Source of the DNA: Odobenus rosmarus divergens
Taxonomy: Eukaryota; Chordata; Mammalia; Carnivora; Odobenidae
NCBI RefSeq assembly: GCF_000321225.1
Contig: NW_004450944.1
Location: forward strand, 1,129,299 to 1,193,298
Direction: 5' to 3'
DNA length: 64,000 nucleotides
The position numbers and the translations under genes were made by a program. Of this stretch, positions 1 through 11,528 are shown piece after piece; positions within the stretch are counted from its first letter, which is position 1, and each line of letters starts with the position of its first letter. The notes beneath the pieces are model-generated. The model saw only the letters and a program-made list of their open reading frames with translations. It did no database searches and was not told the origin of the DNA.

Positions 1-379
1 TAATTTCTTGCTGCAGAGCCCTGATTACTGTGGTGGAGACAGAAGGTGTGTTGACATGTGAGTTCAACCAGAAGGCTGGGCTGGCTCTGCCATGCTTCAG
101 AGAGGGGAAGACCCCAGCCATCCCACGGTGCATTGCTGGAACTCAGCACACTTCCCGTCTGCTAAGTTGGAATCATTAACTCTGCAATTCAATTCCATGC
201 ACACGGTTGCAGAGCCTTGGATTGGCTGAGCCAGGTCCTCAAACTCGGCCCAGGCGTCCTTCTTCAGCAGAAGAGTGTGCACTGTCCAGAGTATTTCAGC
301 AAGGTATGCGTTCTGTCCTCACAGAAGGCAAGAACAATCCCCAAATGGGAGAGAAGTGAGACTGTCCCAAGTTTGCCTC
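1..379. other. Unique sequence, no gene recognised
   Basis: No interspersed repeat or coding exon is recognised. The short open frames on both strands have no similarity to any family I know and no convincing splice context. Confidence 0.5.
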
Positions 380-1240
380 ATTCATTCATTCAGATAACAT
401 CCGTTGAGCCTATTATGTGCCTGCCATCTGCCAGGCACTGGGGTACAGAGAGATTATTGTCTAGTAATTGACAATTTAAGTTCACTAAGGAATATAAAGT
501 TTCAACTGTGATGAGCACAGGAAGATGCTTCCTGGGGCTCCAAGTGCTCATGAAGGGAGGGCTGGGATTCCTCTGCCTGTGGAGGGAGGGAAGCAGAGTA
601 GGAGGGAAACAGGAAATATGCAGAGGACAAACTGATAAGATAAAAAGCCCAGAAATGCTGGGGTGGGGGTGGGAGACCCACATGTGTTTGTGCGATTCAA
701 GAAGGAGAGAGAGGCTGGAGGGGAGAAAGGCAGGGGGAGGCAGAGAGAGGGGAGGTGGACAGGGAAATGCCGGACCATGCGGGCCAGGTGGGCCAGGCTA
801 GAAGGGCTGCCCTTTACCCTGGGAGCAATGGGAAGTCATTTATGCATTTTCCAAAAGGGGGTGCATGATGGCCTTAAATGTGTAGAAGGATCACTGTGGC
901 TGCTGTGTGGTGGGAGCACTGGAGGGGACAGAAGCCACGCGACCCACGGCACCGTCCAGGAGAGAGGAAGAAGTGCTTGGCAGTCCTGTGGAGAATACGT
1001 GGCCAGATCTGAGAGCTTGTGAGGAGGTACAGCCCCAAGATCTGTTAGTGGATGATACCGGGTGTGGCTCTAGGAGGATGTCTAGCTCCCTGTCTTCAGC
1101 AATGAGTGGGTGTTCAGAGAATAGGAACTTGAGAGGAGCACTGGGTTGGGGGGATGGTCAAAGGGTCAGTTTGGATGTGTGGAGGGTAGCTTTCCAGGAG
1201 GGGGTGTCAGCTAGGTCTAGAGTTCAGAGGAGAGCTATGA
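380..1240 (-). repeat. Ancient L2 LINE 3' region, reverse strand
   Basis: Read on the plus strand, this begins with the reverse complement of the L2 3' end: an 'attcattcattca' start, then a block around 415-445 with 'gccaggcactgggg'. Further in, 'gcaatgggaagtcatt' (about 826) and 'ggatcactgtggctgctgtg' (about 889) are hallmark L2 phrases in this orientation. The copy is highly diverged and the far boundary is soft. Open frames here (for example 508-801 and 907-1356) are by-products of L2 decay. Confidence 0.72.
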
Positions 1241-1393
1241 CAGCAGGGGCAAATACAGCAGGCCCTAGTGTTCCCTCCAAAGAAGAGTGTCATGTGGGAG
1301 AGTCACCTGGTGAACACTCATTGGCCATCTCTGGGTGGAACAAGATGCTGCCTTGACTTTCCTGACTTCGCCAGAGAGCCCCATGGACATTCT

Positions 1394-1610
1394 TTTTTTT
1401 TTTTTTTAAGAGATTTATTTATTTATTTATTTATTTATTGAGAGAGAGCAAGCACATAGAGGAGAGAGGCAGAGGCAGAGAGAATCTCAAGCAGGCTCTG
1501 CACTCAGCATGGAGCCCAATACGGGGCTCAATGTCACGACCCTGAGATCACAACATGAGCCAAAACGAAGAGTCGAACGCTTTAACTGACTGTGCCACCC
1601 AGGCGCCCTA
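1394..1610 (-). repeat. Can-SINE (SINEC), reverse strand
   Basis: A complete tRNA-derived carnivoran SINE in reverse orientation. The poly-T/ATTT tail is on the left (1394-1440), the GA-rich body follows, and the reverse-complemented head 'ccacccaggcgccc' ends near 1608. The 10-bp target-site duplication 'tggacattct' is present at 1384-1393 and 1615-1624, so this is a bona fide retrotransposed copy. The internal RNA polymerase III promoter region is expected near the right end. Confidence 0.93.
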
Positions 1611-1904
1611 CCGTTGGACATTCTCCTCACTATCTCACCAACATCTCACTCAATTTATCCTGACTCAGACCCAGTCTGTTATCTCGCATCTTGGAGCCAC
1701 CCACTAGGCTCTCATCCTGTATCCACCTTATGGACGGGTAGGGCCACAAATGTCCCCAGGCACCCAACTGGAAAATCACAGTTGCCTCGCCTTTTCCTGA
1801 GCCTTGATGCCCTCACCCCAGACCCAGCTCTTTCAGCCTGTTCTCTCCATCCCTACCAGGTTCTTCTTATATCAAGAGGATGGGTTTTCAGGAAGGTCTA
1901 AAGC

Positions 1905-2101
1905 CAGGCCTTCCAGATTCTTGTTCCGACTCTACCTCTTACCAGATGGGCAATGTTGGGCCTCAATTTCCTCGTCTAAAATTGTGACTGTTGCCTCCTC
2001 TACTTTATGCAGAGTGTGTGTGAAGCTAAGCACTAATGTATGTAAAGTGCTAAAACTAGTGTCCAGCACACAGTAATTGCTCAATAAATACAGTTTATCA
2101 T
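1905..2101 (+). repeat. MIR SINE, forward strand
   Basis: The core resembles MIR: a 'gactctacctcttac' stretch, then 'cctcaatttcctcgtct', a central loss-prone segment, and the 3' part 'gtccagcacacagtaattgctcaataaatac'-like at about 2060-2092 (quoted in pieces here). Divergence is as expected for a repeat older than the mammalian radiation. The 275 bases before it hold nothing recognisable. Confidence 0.72.
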
Positions 2102-3233
2102 TTCAATATCTCTTTCCACATCCCACACACTGATAAGCCAAGACATGGCAATGTACTACCTTCTCCTGAAAGCTCTGCCTCTATTATCTGTTTCTTTATC
2201 TCAACTGGCCATTCCTCATAGGCAGGAGCTGTTTCTCATTCATATTTGACTCCTGAGCACCCCTTACAATGCCGGTGCACGCCCCACCAATGACCGCTCT
2301 TTCACTGAATGTGTAGCCACAAGAAATCTTACAAGATGAGTAGATGGTTAAGTTGTAGGAAAGGCAAGCCTTTCTAACGTTCCTGTCAAGAAGCCAGAGT
2401 ATTTTCAGAGGCTTTTTATTAAACATGGTGGTCAATATGCATCTGTTGAATTCTATCGGATCCTTCTTACATTACTAAACTCAGTTCAGAGCCTTCCAGG
2501 AGAACACCAGAGCCTCACTGCCAGGAAAGATAGGTCTCCCATGACCCGAATGTTCCTGAGCAATAAATGCAGCTCTCAGATTGAGTCCACTGACCCAGGG
2601 AGCTCAGATAAATCAACGGTCCTCTCAGGAACCTTTCCTTCTCCAAGAACCACACGCAGCTGAGTGTGAGGTCTACAGAATGTTCTGGACTCGTCTGTGA
2701 GCAGGGGCTCAGGAGCTAAGTGGGCTAGTTGTCTGACAAAGGCACAGAACCGAGTCTAGAGCTAAGGACCCCACCACCTGTCAGCGAGGCAACCTGCCGG
2801 GCAGTCCCAAATTGGGCACCATTTTTTTCCTCTTTTTGAAAAAGGAAATTCAGGCAGCTGTGTGTCCAGTGATATAAATATGGTTCCCAAGGCAAGGTTT
2901 GGGAGGGAGTGAAGCGCAGCCTTCCACGAGCAGCCATTCCACAGACTCATCAGTGATTAGAACCCTCTTCTAGTCCAAAATTCCTGAATGAGAAAAATGG
3001 GCTCAAAGAGGAGAAATGACTTTCCTTAGCTCACTCATCTTAAGGCCAGAAGACCCACCCCCCCAACCCTCCACCCTGTCTCCTAGTAACTGCAACTTCT
3101 TGCTGCATGTTTTTGCAGACACCTGATCACACTGCAATGAGCAAATTTCAGTCCGAAATGATCAGCGAGAGACAGGTATGGTAATGGCACCATTAATGGC
3201 TAAAACGTCCTTGAACTTTCTCAGTCAGGCTCC
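2102..3233. other. Unique sequence, no gene recognised
   Basis: No repeat, RNA gene or credible exon is seen. Open frames such as 2725-2937 on the minus strand are short and show no recognised domain. Confidence 0.45.
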
Positions 3234-3390
3234 ATGTGCTTTATATGTGTTTCCTAGTTTTGGCAACCACCATATGAGGGTGTACCAAAACTGGCCCTGT
3301 TTTTTTGAGGGAAGAACTGAGTCTCACAGAGTTTGGCCTGCTCACCCCAGGTCACTGAGCAAGCAGGTATGGGAGCCTGCTTTGAAGCCT
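3234..3390 (-). repeat. MIR-like SINE, reverse strand
   Basis: The order 'gtgctttatatgtg', a run ending 'ccatatgaggg', 'aactgagtctcacagag' and 'ccccaggtcactgagcaagc' matches the reverse complement of a MIR-type element. It overlaps an open frame at 3178-3807 and argues against that frame being coding. Confidence 0.55.
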
Positions 3391-3589
3391 CAAAACCTGA
3401 GTGTAGCTAGTGCTGTTCATGTCCCAGCCGTGTGTCCTGAGCACTCAGCCCTCTCCCATCCTGCAAGTGGGACAGTGGGACAGACGAGAGAGCTGGGGGT
3501 TAATGGTCCAAGGGCAGCCCCAGCCAGTGAAGGATGGGAGTTGGAGGTTACAAACCACCTCCCAGAGCTCCCTAGCAGGACTGAACCCC

Positions 3590-3740
3590 ACCTGCTCCTT
3601 GATGCACCTTTTACTGATTTCCTTCCCCTCCCATCTCACTTCCCCATGGCCCACCAAGTTCCCTGGTTGCTCCCAGGTAAACCTCTTGCACCTGCAATCT
3701 TTGCCCAGGGGCTTCTCCTTGGAGAACCCAGGCTAAGCCT
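3590..3740 (+). repeat. Unclassified dispersed repeat, copy A (3' end)
   Basis: This has a CT-rich body ('ccatctcacttcccc'), a 'cctcttgcacctgcaatc' block and a terminal 'tccttggagaacccaggcta'. The same order recurs at 21150-21285, 37480-37712 and 59020-59128, and reversed at 26795-26900. I recognise it as a mammal-wide dispersed repeat, possibly an LTR end, but cannot name the family. Confidence 0.4.
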
Positions 3741-4299
3741 GAGAGAAATGAGTAGGAACATTCTTCTCTCCTTATCTATGAGAATGGAAAGCACAGAAGA
3801 TATCTGAAACACATAAGAGTGATGTCAGGAAAGCCGGTCAGGAGGTGGGGGCTCCTCCCACAAACATAAATGATGAGCAGTTACAAAGCCAAGAAGAGCT
3901 GCAGGTGAATGGATAGAGTGAAAGACTCTGGCAGCAAGCAGCTAACCTGACGACCTGTCTGCAGTCAGTCGTTCCTGATGAAGGTGCTGAACCCACTGGA
4001 CCCTGGTAAGAACGGGAGCCGCATGTGCATGTAAGTTAGCCGCAGAACACTGAGGCGACCTGGGCTGTGACCCTCTGGACTCTGCCCTCTCCACTCAGGG
4101 GTAGCCAGTCAGCGAAACTGGCCTGGGCTTGGGAGAAGCCTGGGAGCAGGCCACGCAGTCGTCCAAAACCTATAACGAGCTCCAAGACAGCAGAGTGGTC
4201 TTCCGAAGAAGGGAACCGAAGGTTCTATGGCCAGGGCATCAACGATGCTTTGTTTCCTAAGGAGTCTTGGTGTTGGCAACCAAGGCCACCTGTTCCCCA
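3741..4299. other. Unique sequence, no gene recognised
   Basis: Nothing is recognisable beyond short open frames. The sequence is moderately GC-rich with no CpG cluster. Confidence 0.45.
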
Positions 4300-4430
4300 T
4301 TCAGCCAACAGGAGTTGATGCCAGGCACAGGGTTGTGTTTTGGGACACAGAGGAACTTGATTCAGTTTTCACCCTCAAGATACTCATGGTGCCCAGTTCC
4401 TTGTCACATAATGGGAATGGCCTGGTGAGT
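4300..4430 (-). repeat. Possible L2 3'-end fragment, reverse strand
   Basis: The run 'gatgccaggcacagggttg' followed by 'gggacacagaggaac' and 'caccctcaagatactcatgg' resembles the reverse-complemented L2 3' end (gcaggcactg... gacacag... cctcaaggagctc). The fragment is short and diverged, so the call is tentative. Confidence 0.42.
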
Positions 4431-6477
4431 CTGAACTTATCCGTGGACGGCTCTTCCAGAGGCCAGACTCTCCTGGTGGAAATCTTCACCCTTACCCCAA
4501 CCGGGCTAAGAAACTGCTGGTGGTGAGGAGTGCAGTCACATTTGGAGCACACTGTAGCTTTCCGAGCCTCACTTGTCAAACCACAACGGATCAAGGGCTG
4601 TGGTCCCTTCATTCTCCCTCTAAAAAAAAATCCTTGAAATAAAAGTTCAGAAATGCCCTCCAGTGAAGAAGGGGGTGTACCTGAACCCCAAGGATATTCT
4701 CCACATCATATATAAGAAAAAGCCATGGCATAAAGGGTCATGCAATACATTTTGTCAGCTGATTTACAGACCTGAATCGGGTCACAAGGCTACTTCTGAA
4801 ATAAAAATAGAGTCCTAAAGATGCATCAGTTGTTATGGAAAATCGATAAGGCCCTGAGCCTGCACTTCATTTCTCCCAGGGGGTGGGAGGAGGGGTGTGT
4901 CATTTATCAAATGCAGGCAGGCTAGGACAGGACCAGAAGCAGCCATACAAGGTCATCCCCTGGCTCCCGGCTCTGATGGACAACCTCTGGATTCAGAGCA
5001 CTAAATGAAATCCCTACAAATAATCAAGATGACAGATGGCAATAAACGAGAATGACCAAGAACTTCTTGCTGACCCCATGGATGGGATTCCTGAAGGCCT
5101 TTCAGGGGAGAGAATTAATATCCAGGCACCTGGGGATTCTGTTTCTCTGTAGGGTCCTTTTTATCCCCTCTATAGATTGTCCCTTGTGAAAATGACAACC
5201 AGATTCTTTCATTCACTTCCAATACCTTCAAGTTGTAATATTAGTAATTTAATTTCTTTTGGCATCAAGTCTAAATAGTTTTATACTATACAGATTATAT
5301 ACAGTTTACATACGGTATCCAGGGTATACAGAGTTTATACTATATTCATGTATAAGTCAGGCCAAGGGGATAAACTGTCAGAGAGGGAAGAAGATACTCA
5401 AGCCATTCGCCTTGATTGTGATGTCACAGACACTTGATTTTCAGGCACGTAGCAGGTGGTACTCTCCTGACAGGCAAGGCCAGCTTGGCCAGGAGAAGGC
5501 TGACCCGCTGGCTGAAGACCGTCCCTGATTCAAGAACTGTGGTACCTGTCATTCTTAACTCTGGGTTAAGCACTGTTCTTTCTCTGCAGAGTTTTTTAGC
5601 ACACACCTACACAGTAGAAGAGAAACTTTGTAACTCAAAAATACTTCCAGGTAATTAATTTATCTGCTATTAAAATCTCTCCTTTTTGTGGATTTAGCTC
5701 GCCTTCAACTAAATCGGCAACCTGCTCCCTGAAGGTCCCTCCAGCTCCAAACACCTGCATTTTTCTCCTGAGTTTGTTATTTCTGCCAATGGCAGCAACA
5801 CCTACACAGGTGCACAACAGAAGGTCTGGACTCAGCTGGCCCCAGCCCGTGTCCAACCAGCTTCCCAATCAGGAAGGCTGTTTCCTGACAAATTTCTTCT
5901 ACCCATCAGCTTTCCTTCTCCTTAGCCCCACAGGGGACAGGTCCTTAGGAGGCCCACCTGCTTGTGCCATGACAAACACATTTCTCCAGCTGTAAACGAT
6001 CCTTTCTCAATCTCTCCTGCTCACTTCCACCCCGATAAGAACCCTGACTCGGCTCAGCTGCCAACCAGGTGGAGACCAGAGTCCTTACCATGGTGTCCTA
6101 TATACTCCACAGCTGCGTGCCAGTCCGTGCCCCAGATGACACTCTGGGGGCTCATCCACAGGAAGGAAATAAGCCCTCCCCTGTATTGTCATTTCTGCCT
6201 AACTCAGCTCCTAAAAATCCTGCACGGTGCCCAGAAGAGTAAGGACAGTGATACAAACAGAGAAAAGGAGGATTAATAAGCCTGTAGTGCTGGCATCCCT
6301 CCTCCAAGGACTGCCTTTGGAATTCTTTGTGCTCTGGATTCCCATACCTGGACGATGACCCCCCACCTGCTCCTTTCTCCCTGCTGTGAAGGCTGCACCC
6401 TCTCCACTGTGTTCCCCTCTTCTTCTGAAGCTGCCCTCCATATGCATTCACCCAGCCCTCTCCAACAGCAGGTTGCA
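4431..6477. other. Unique sequence with a TATAC-rich patch
   Basis: No gene or repeat family is recognised. A TATAC/GTATA-rich patch at about 5278-5345 contains 'tttatactata' twice (about 5280 and 5334) and reads as low-complexity AT-rich sequence. The open frames (5259-5528, 5962-6276, 6152-6451) have no recognised domain. Confidence 0.45.
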
Positions 6478-6762
6478 GAATTTTACATAGTTTGGATAAC
6501 AGCCCTTTATCGGATCCGTGTTTTCACTCTTTAAGATGTTCTCCCAGTCTGTGGCTTGTCTTTTTATTCTAACTGTGTCTTTCGACAAGCCCAAGGTTTT
6601 TATTTTAATAAAGTCCAACTTAAACCATCTTCTCTCACGGATCGTGCTTTTGGGGTCCTATCTGAAAAGTTAGCGCCAAACCCAAAGCCAGCTAGATTTT
6701 TCTCCGGTGTTATCATCTAGGAGTTAAAGTTTTGCATTTTACATTGACTTCTGTTTTATATT

Positions 6763-7051
6763 GCACAGCAAAAAAATGAAGTCATTTGCTAAGTAGTAAA
6801 AACAGCAGGACTGCCTTTATCCGTCTTTAATCAAGCCTAGGATTTGCATCCGAGGCAAGCTCAGGCTTGTCATTATTAACCACTAGCATCTTGGATTTAT
6901 AACAATTGCTCCTCAAAATGAGGTTCTGGGTGCATTCACATAACCAGCTGCAGTTCTAGCAAGAAAGAGGTTGAAAGGGCAGATGGGTCATACTTTCCTG
7001 TCTGTGAGTGGATTGCTCTGGATCTGAGAAAGTGGTGGGAGAGCAGGGAGG
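6763..7051. other. Unidentified ~289-bp segment inside the L1
   Basis: The L1 reading breaks at about 6762 and resumes at about 7052. The break is bordered by the short direct repeat 'gttttatat' at 6753-6761 and 7052-7060. The inserted sequence is not recognised. It lacks a clear A tail on either strand, so it could be an old DNA-transposon relic or a rearrangement. Confidence 0.4.
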
Positions 7052-7355
7052 GTTTTATATATACGGTGAGGTGGGACTCTAACTTGAGTCTTCCCAAGTA
7101 ATTTACCAATTTCCCCATGCACTTTGCTAAGAATCCTTCCCTTCTGCCTCGGTCAAGGCTGTTCTGTTCCCTTTGTTAGAGACTCAGTGCCTGTCCTGAT
7201 ATCAGTTTCAGCCTACCTACTGTGTTCTACTCATCTGCCTGGTATAACACTGCGGCTCTAACAAAATGTAAAACACATTTCAGTATAGAGGAGGGGGAAA
7301 ATGACACCTCATTTTGAGTTCCTTCGTGGCTCTTCCTCAAAATATTTTTAGGTCT

Positions 7356-7388
7356 GGTTAACAATAAAAAAAATTATTAATAAAAAAA
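7356..7388 (+). mobile_element. Hyper-truncated L1 3'-end insertion (33 bp)
   Basis: A 17-bp perfect direct repeat, 'aaaatatttttaggtct', lies at 7339-7355 and 7389-7405. The 33 bases between are 'ggttaaca' followed by an A-rich tail. The head matches the last bases of the carnivoran L1 3' end (compare 'gattaacataacataataa' at 31009-31027). A target-site duplication plus an A-rich tail with almost no body suggests an extreme 5'-truncated L1 insertion. Confidence 0.65.
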
Positions 7389-7515
7389 AAAATATTTTTA
7401 GGTCTTCAGGTAAATTCAAAGATCGACCCTATAGATTTTTAAGTTAAATTGGAAAGAGGATTTAAAAATAGGTTTCCATGTTCTACCTAAAAACACTGAC
7501 TTAAAAAATATATTT

Positions 7516-7697
7516 TTAAAAGATTTTATTTATTTGACAGAGAGAAAGACAGCCAGAGAGGGAACACAAGCAGGGGGAGTGGGAGAAGCAGGCTTCCCGT
7601 GGAGCAGGGAGCCCAACGTGGGGCTCGATCCCAGGACCCTGGGATCATGACCTGAGCCGAAGGCAGACACTTAAGGACTGAGCCACCCAGGCGCCCC
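7516..7697 (-). repeat. Can-SINE (SINEC), reverse strand
   Basis: Reverse-oriented carnivoran SINE inserted in the minus-strand L1. It runs from an A/T-rich tail 'aagattttatttatttgac' through 'gggctcgatcccaggaccc' to the head 'ccacccaggcgcccc' ending at 7697. An imperfect target-site duplication, 'ttaaaaaatatat'/'ttaaaaaaatatt', is present at about 7501 and 7698. The left arm is shorter than usual ('ttcccgtggagcaggg'). Confidence 0.92.
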
Positions 7698-8400
7698 TTA
7701 AAAAAATATTTTAATATATATTTAGATGCATGTTGAAGTTTCCTTTATAAAGGTGTGCACTGTTAAAATTAATCCTAGTTAATATGTTATATTACCTCTT
7801 TTTTGTTGCTATTATCTGAGTAAAAGATTCAATGTATCGTTTAATAGTCACTGTCAATATTTGGGAAAGTTACTGATTTCTGCATCTTGTGTCTGACTAC
7901 TTAAAACTTTCTTACTAATTTTAAGAGATTATCAGTAAATTCTTATGATTTTCTAGGTATACAATTATATTATCTGCAAATCATATTCATCCTTCTATTG
8001 ACAATAGCTATTCACCAGGACCTTTTAAAAAGCAAATACGTTAAATAAAAATGGTCATGGTGGACACTGTGTTATGGATGCGATTTTTACATATCATGTA
8101 TGTTTCCTGGTCACCTCCATTGCTAACCACTGGTGTCAGAGAGAGAGAGTATTTTTGACATCGGGGGATGCCCTTCCCTTTAACATCAAATATTTTTTTT
8201 CACATGATGTTTTTTCCCACAGAGTCTCATCTCTATAAAATATGGCATTGGTAGATATTCTACTATTAATCAATATTTGCATCACTAAGATAACTCCCAC
8301 CTGCTCATGAGAAATACTTCTTTCATGTACTGCCAAATTTAGTTGTGTATTTTCTTTGGCAAGTCTGAATTTTTAATAATTTTCTTTTCATGGTGCTCTC

Positions 8401-9149
8401 TAATAGAGCCTAAAATCTGGGTTGTGATGATGTTCTAAGCTATTGGGAAATAAATGCTACCCTCCACCATTCCCGGGCTACCCTGCCCAGGGGTGGTGGG
8501 AGAACCCCCCACCCCCGTGGACTTGGGGGTGTTCTCGATCATCCAAAATCATGTAGCAATCATGTGCTTTGCTTCAGGTGGGGGCCACTGGAGACCACAC
8601 CGGGAATTTTAGAAGTAGCTGACACCAAATCCACCCCAACTTCAAAAGGAAAGCTCGACTTGAGTTGCCACTAGGCTGACAGGCTTTATGAAGTGCACTC
8701 TTGGGCCCGTGTTGAGGAAGACAAGTAGAAAATCTCCTCAGACAGTTTAATTAAGTTGAGTGACTTTCCCTGTTCTGGAAAATAAACCATTTTCTCTATT
8801 AGCAAAAATGGCAATTCAGCATTCAGTCAGATTGCTGAATTAATAAAAGTTCATTAAAAAAAAACCCATCTTTTAATTAGAAGTCTTTGCAGACCCAACC
8901 ACTGAATTACAGACTGATCTGATTGGAAAGGACAGGGAGATACGGTATTTGGTGCCAAGGCCTGCACCAACCTGATCGCTCCTGCACCTTCCTGAGGGCA
9001 TGTCCCCAAGCTCTTCACCAGCTTCTGCAACGGAGCTATCAGACCCTTCGTGGCAGTGACAACAGCTCCCCTGGGAAGGTCTTGTATGGTCTTGTATGTC
9101 TTCCAAGACCTACGTGGAACTTACTAGAAGGCAGTGAGTAAGGTCAGCG
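8401..9149. other. Unique sequence, possible non-coding conservation
   Basis: No repeat or exon is recognised. The AT-rich block 8735-8850 ('cagtttaattaagttgag', 'gctgaattaataaaag') has homeodomain-like TTAATTA/AATTAAT words. A 10-bp tandem repeat 'ggtcttgtat' occurs at 9077-9096. Confidence 0.4.
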
Positions 9150-9395
9150 AGAGCTGGTTCAGATTCTGGCTTCCCAGCTCCCCAGCTACCTGGCTATGGG
9201 TGAGTGACTCGCTCGCTGTGTGACCCTGGAAATGGGAATAATAATAATAGTACTTATTTGTTCATAGGTTGTCATGGGATGAAAGAAGAAAAGCCACACA
9301 AAGGACTAAGCACAGTTCCAGAAAGTGCTCAAGGAAGGCCAGCTGTCATTGTTAGGACTATGACTGTCACTATAATCATTATTTCCCCTTGGCAG
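9150..9395 (+). repeat. MIR SINE, forward strand
   Basis: 'gagctggttcagattctggc', a tandem-like 'cagctccccagctacctggc', 'gtgtgaccctgg', 'aatgggaataataataatag', then 'actaagcacagttccag' and 'gtgctcaaggaaggccagc' follow MIR order. The element carries a small internal deletion where the 'cctcagtttcc' segment would be. Confidence 0.7.
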
Positions 9396-11297
9396 ACTGT
9401 AGTAGACTGTGAGTTAACAATCTAGAGCTCATGCCTTAGCCAATTCCATAAACTCTGCAGCTCCCTTTTCTCACCTTTATAATGTAAATAATGTCTAACT
9501 TATTCTACAGAGTTCTAAGGAACAAGTGTTTTAAAGTCCTGGGAATGAAGAGAGGAAAGAAAAGAAATTATCCCATTAGTTCTGAAACACAATTCACTAA
9601 AGAGACTATATTCCCCAAATAGCAACTATATTGAGACTGAAATGATCATATTCCTCAGAATATAGTTCATTTATATACTAACCCTATGAAGATGTATTGT
9701 TCACTCAGGGTTTTTAACTGTATGGTGGCTAATGTAACAATAAAAAAGAAAGCATTGCTTCTGTAGAAAATGAGATTAATTAATGCACAGAGAACTGCAA
9801 AATTATCACCCACCAAACAGCTCAGGGATGCACTTGGAGCAAGGCAGGCAGAGGCTGGCTGGCTGACTGACAACACAGGGCATTTACTAAATCGTGATAA
9901 TCCAGCTGCAGGGGGTACCTGGGAGAATCCCACACACCTAGGATGCAGCAAACAGTTACAGAGCAAAATGTTTCTGTTTTGGTGAGTTTTCCATTTACGA
10001 TCAATGACTGACAAACTGAATTTAATCCCTCTCTTTAAATTAGGACCATGTGGACAAATACAAACACATGAAATAAAAATCCCAAAGAGTCACGTGGACG
10101 TGAGTCTTCACGTACTGCTGCATGTATAAACACAGCAAATGTATAAGCAAAACCCTGCCCCATCAAGTCACTTTGGTCCTGCATCTTTGGTCCTGATAAT
10201 GGCAAAACTTGGCTTCTGGGGGTTAGAGAGGCATGATGAGGCCAGGAGTACTAACTCAGTGTCCGATGCAGCAGGAGTCCCGCATGGCCGGGCAAGCCCT
10301 TTCAGCCCCAACACCAATGCAGCGACCCCAGAGGCTGAGTGCTCCATGCCATGGTCTCGAGGCTCCTTGCGCCTTCCTCAGCCTTTCTGGGGTCCTCCCT
10401 CAGGAGCGCTCCCACTCCTGCTGACATGCGGGGCCTCTCCAAATGTGTGAGAGTGACACTGAGAGGGAGATCCGCCCCCCCCCCCACGAGGGCCTGGGTA
10501 GTCTATGTGCTCATGGGCGTGAACACGCGTGACTGGAAAGGGATGGTGCACCTCACTGCAACTGGCAGCAGGAGAGGGGATGGCCAGCCACAGTCCCCTC
10601 CCTCAAGAAGAAAATCCTTCCGTCCTTGGGAAGGCCAGGTGCAGAGGCCTTGGTTCCCCCAACGCACAAGGAGACGGACATCAGCTTTTTGAGAGACCCC
10701 ACCATGGCGATGAATATTGTCATGGAGGACTGTCCTTCACAGCCCTGGTGAGTGAGCAAGTGTAACACCCTCAGACTTGAGGGCATAAAACAAGCCGAGC
10801 AGCCTCGCGCATGAAGCGGGGTAATGAGTTTTGGCTTTAGCTTGGTTTCTGTTTCATTTGATTTCCTTCCCCACATATGTGAGTGAAGCTGAGGTGTCAC
10901 CATCACTGTCACTGTCATCATCAAAATTCTGTTGTAGACCTTCCCTGCGAAGCCCAGGGCAAGCCCAGCATCTCTAGCAGGAAAAGGCGACTGTTTACAC
11001 AGGCTGAATCTGCGCTGACTTTAAATGTGTCCTCAAACTTGGAAATGCCTTGCTTGGATCCGCAGAGCTGACCACCCATGCATTTATGACGTACATCACC
11101 TTCTAAGTAACGGACACACTGAAGAATATGTTGAAATCTGCACAAAGTCCCTAAACTGTCACCCCAGTGGCTCCTTCCAAGGATTCTTGGATCCCAAATT
11201 AAGAACCACTGCTTTATACAAGAGGAATTTTTTAAAGAAACAGTAAGCTAAATAGTTGCACAAGCGAATAATTAAAAAACCCCAAGATTACCCGGTA
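9396..11297. other. Unique sequence, no gene recognised
   Basis: No coding exon or repeat of recognisable family is seen. A poly-C run of 11 lies at 10475-10485, and a CAT/CACTGT-rich patch at about 10898-10924. Overlapping open frames at 10139-10765 occur in GC-richer DNA and show no known domain. Confidence 0.4.
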
Positions 11298-11314
11298 TTT
11301 AAAGATGTACATGG

Positions 11315-11511
11315 GGGCGCCTGGGTGGCTCAGATGGTTAGGCGTCTGCCTTCGGCTCAGGTCATGATCCCAGGGTCCTGGGATCGAGTCCCACATCGGG
11401 CTCCCTGCTCCTTGGGAGCCTGCTTCTCCCTCTGCTTCTTTCTCTCTCTCCCCCTCTCTCTCTCCCTCTGTCTCTCATGAATAAATAAATAAAATATTTT
11501 TTAAAAAAAGC
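11315..11511 (+). repeat. Can-SINE (SINEC), forward strand
   Basis: Full-length carnivoran SINE with head 'gggcgcctgggtggctcag', B-box-like 'cctgggatcgagtccc', a CT-rich tract (11427-11476) and an 'ataaataaataaaatattt' tail. A perfect 17-bp target-site duplication, 'tttaaagatgtacatgg', occurs at 11298-11314 and 11512-11528. This near-consensus, perfectly flanked copy is among the youngest in the window. Confidence 0.95.
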
Positions 11512-11528
11512 TTTAAAGATGTACATGG

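Larger units (their letters stand above)
6478..8400 (-). repeat. Broken L1 LINE ORF2, reverse strand
   Basis: The plus strand carries the complement of an old L1 ORF2. Recognisable pieces are 'gttttcactctttaagatg', 'ttattttaataaagtccaac', 'ggatcgtgcttttggggtc' and 'gagttaaagttttgcatttt' (6520-6745). After a gap come 'atacggtgaggtgggactct' (7061) and 'ctggtataacactgcgg' (7239), then 'attatctgcaaatcatattc' (7967) and 'ggtcatggtggacactgtg' (8052). The copy has no open frame. It is interrupted by a ~289-bp foreign segment (6763-7051), a 33-bp insertion (7356-7388) and a SINE (7516-7697). Confidence 0.75.

Noticed and set aside
3178..3807. 209-codon plus-strand open frame
   Set aside because: It spans a MIR-like repeat and dispersed repeat copy A. 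The peptide has no recognisable motif.
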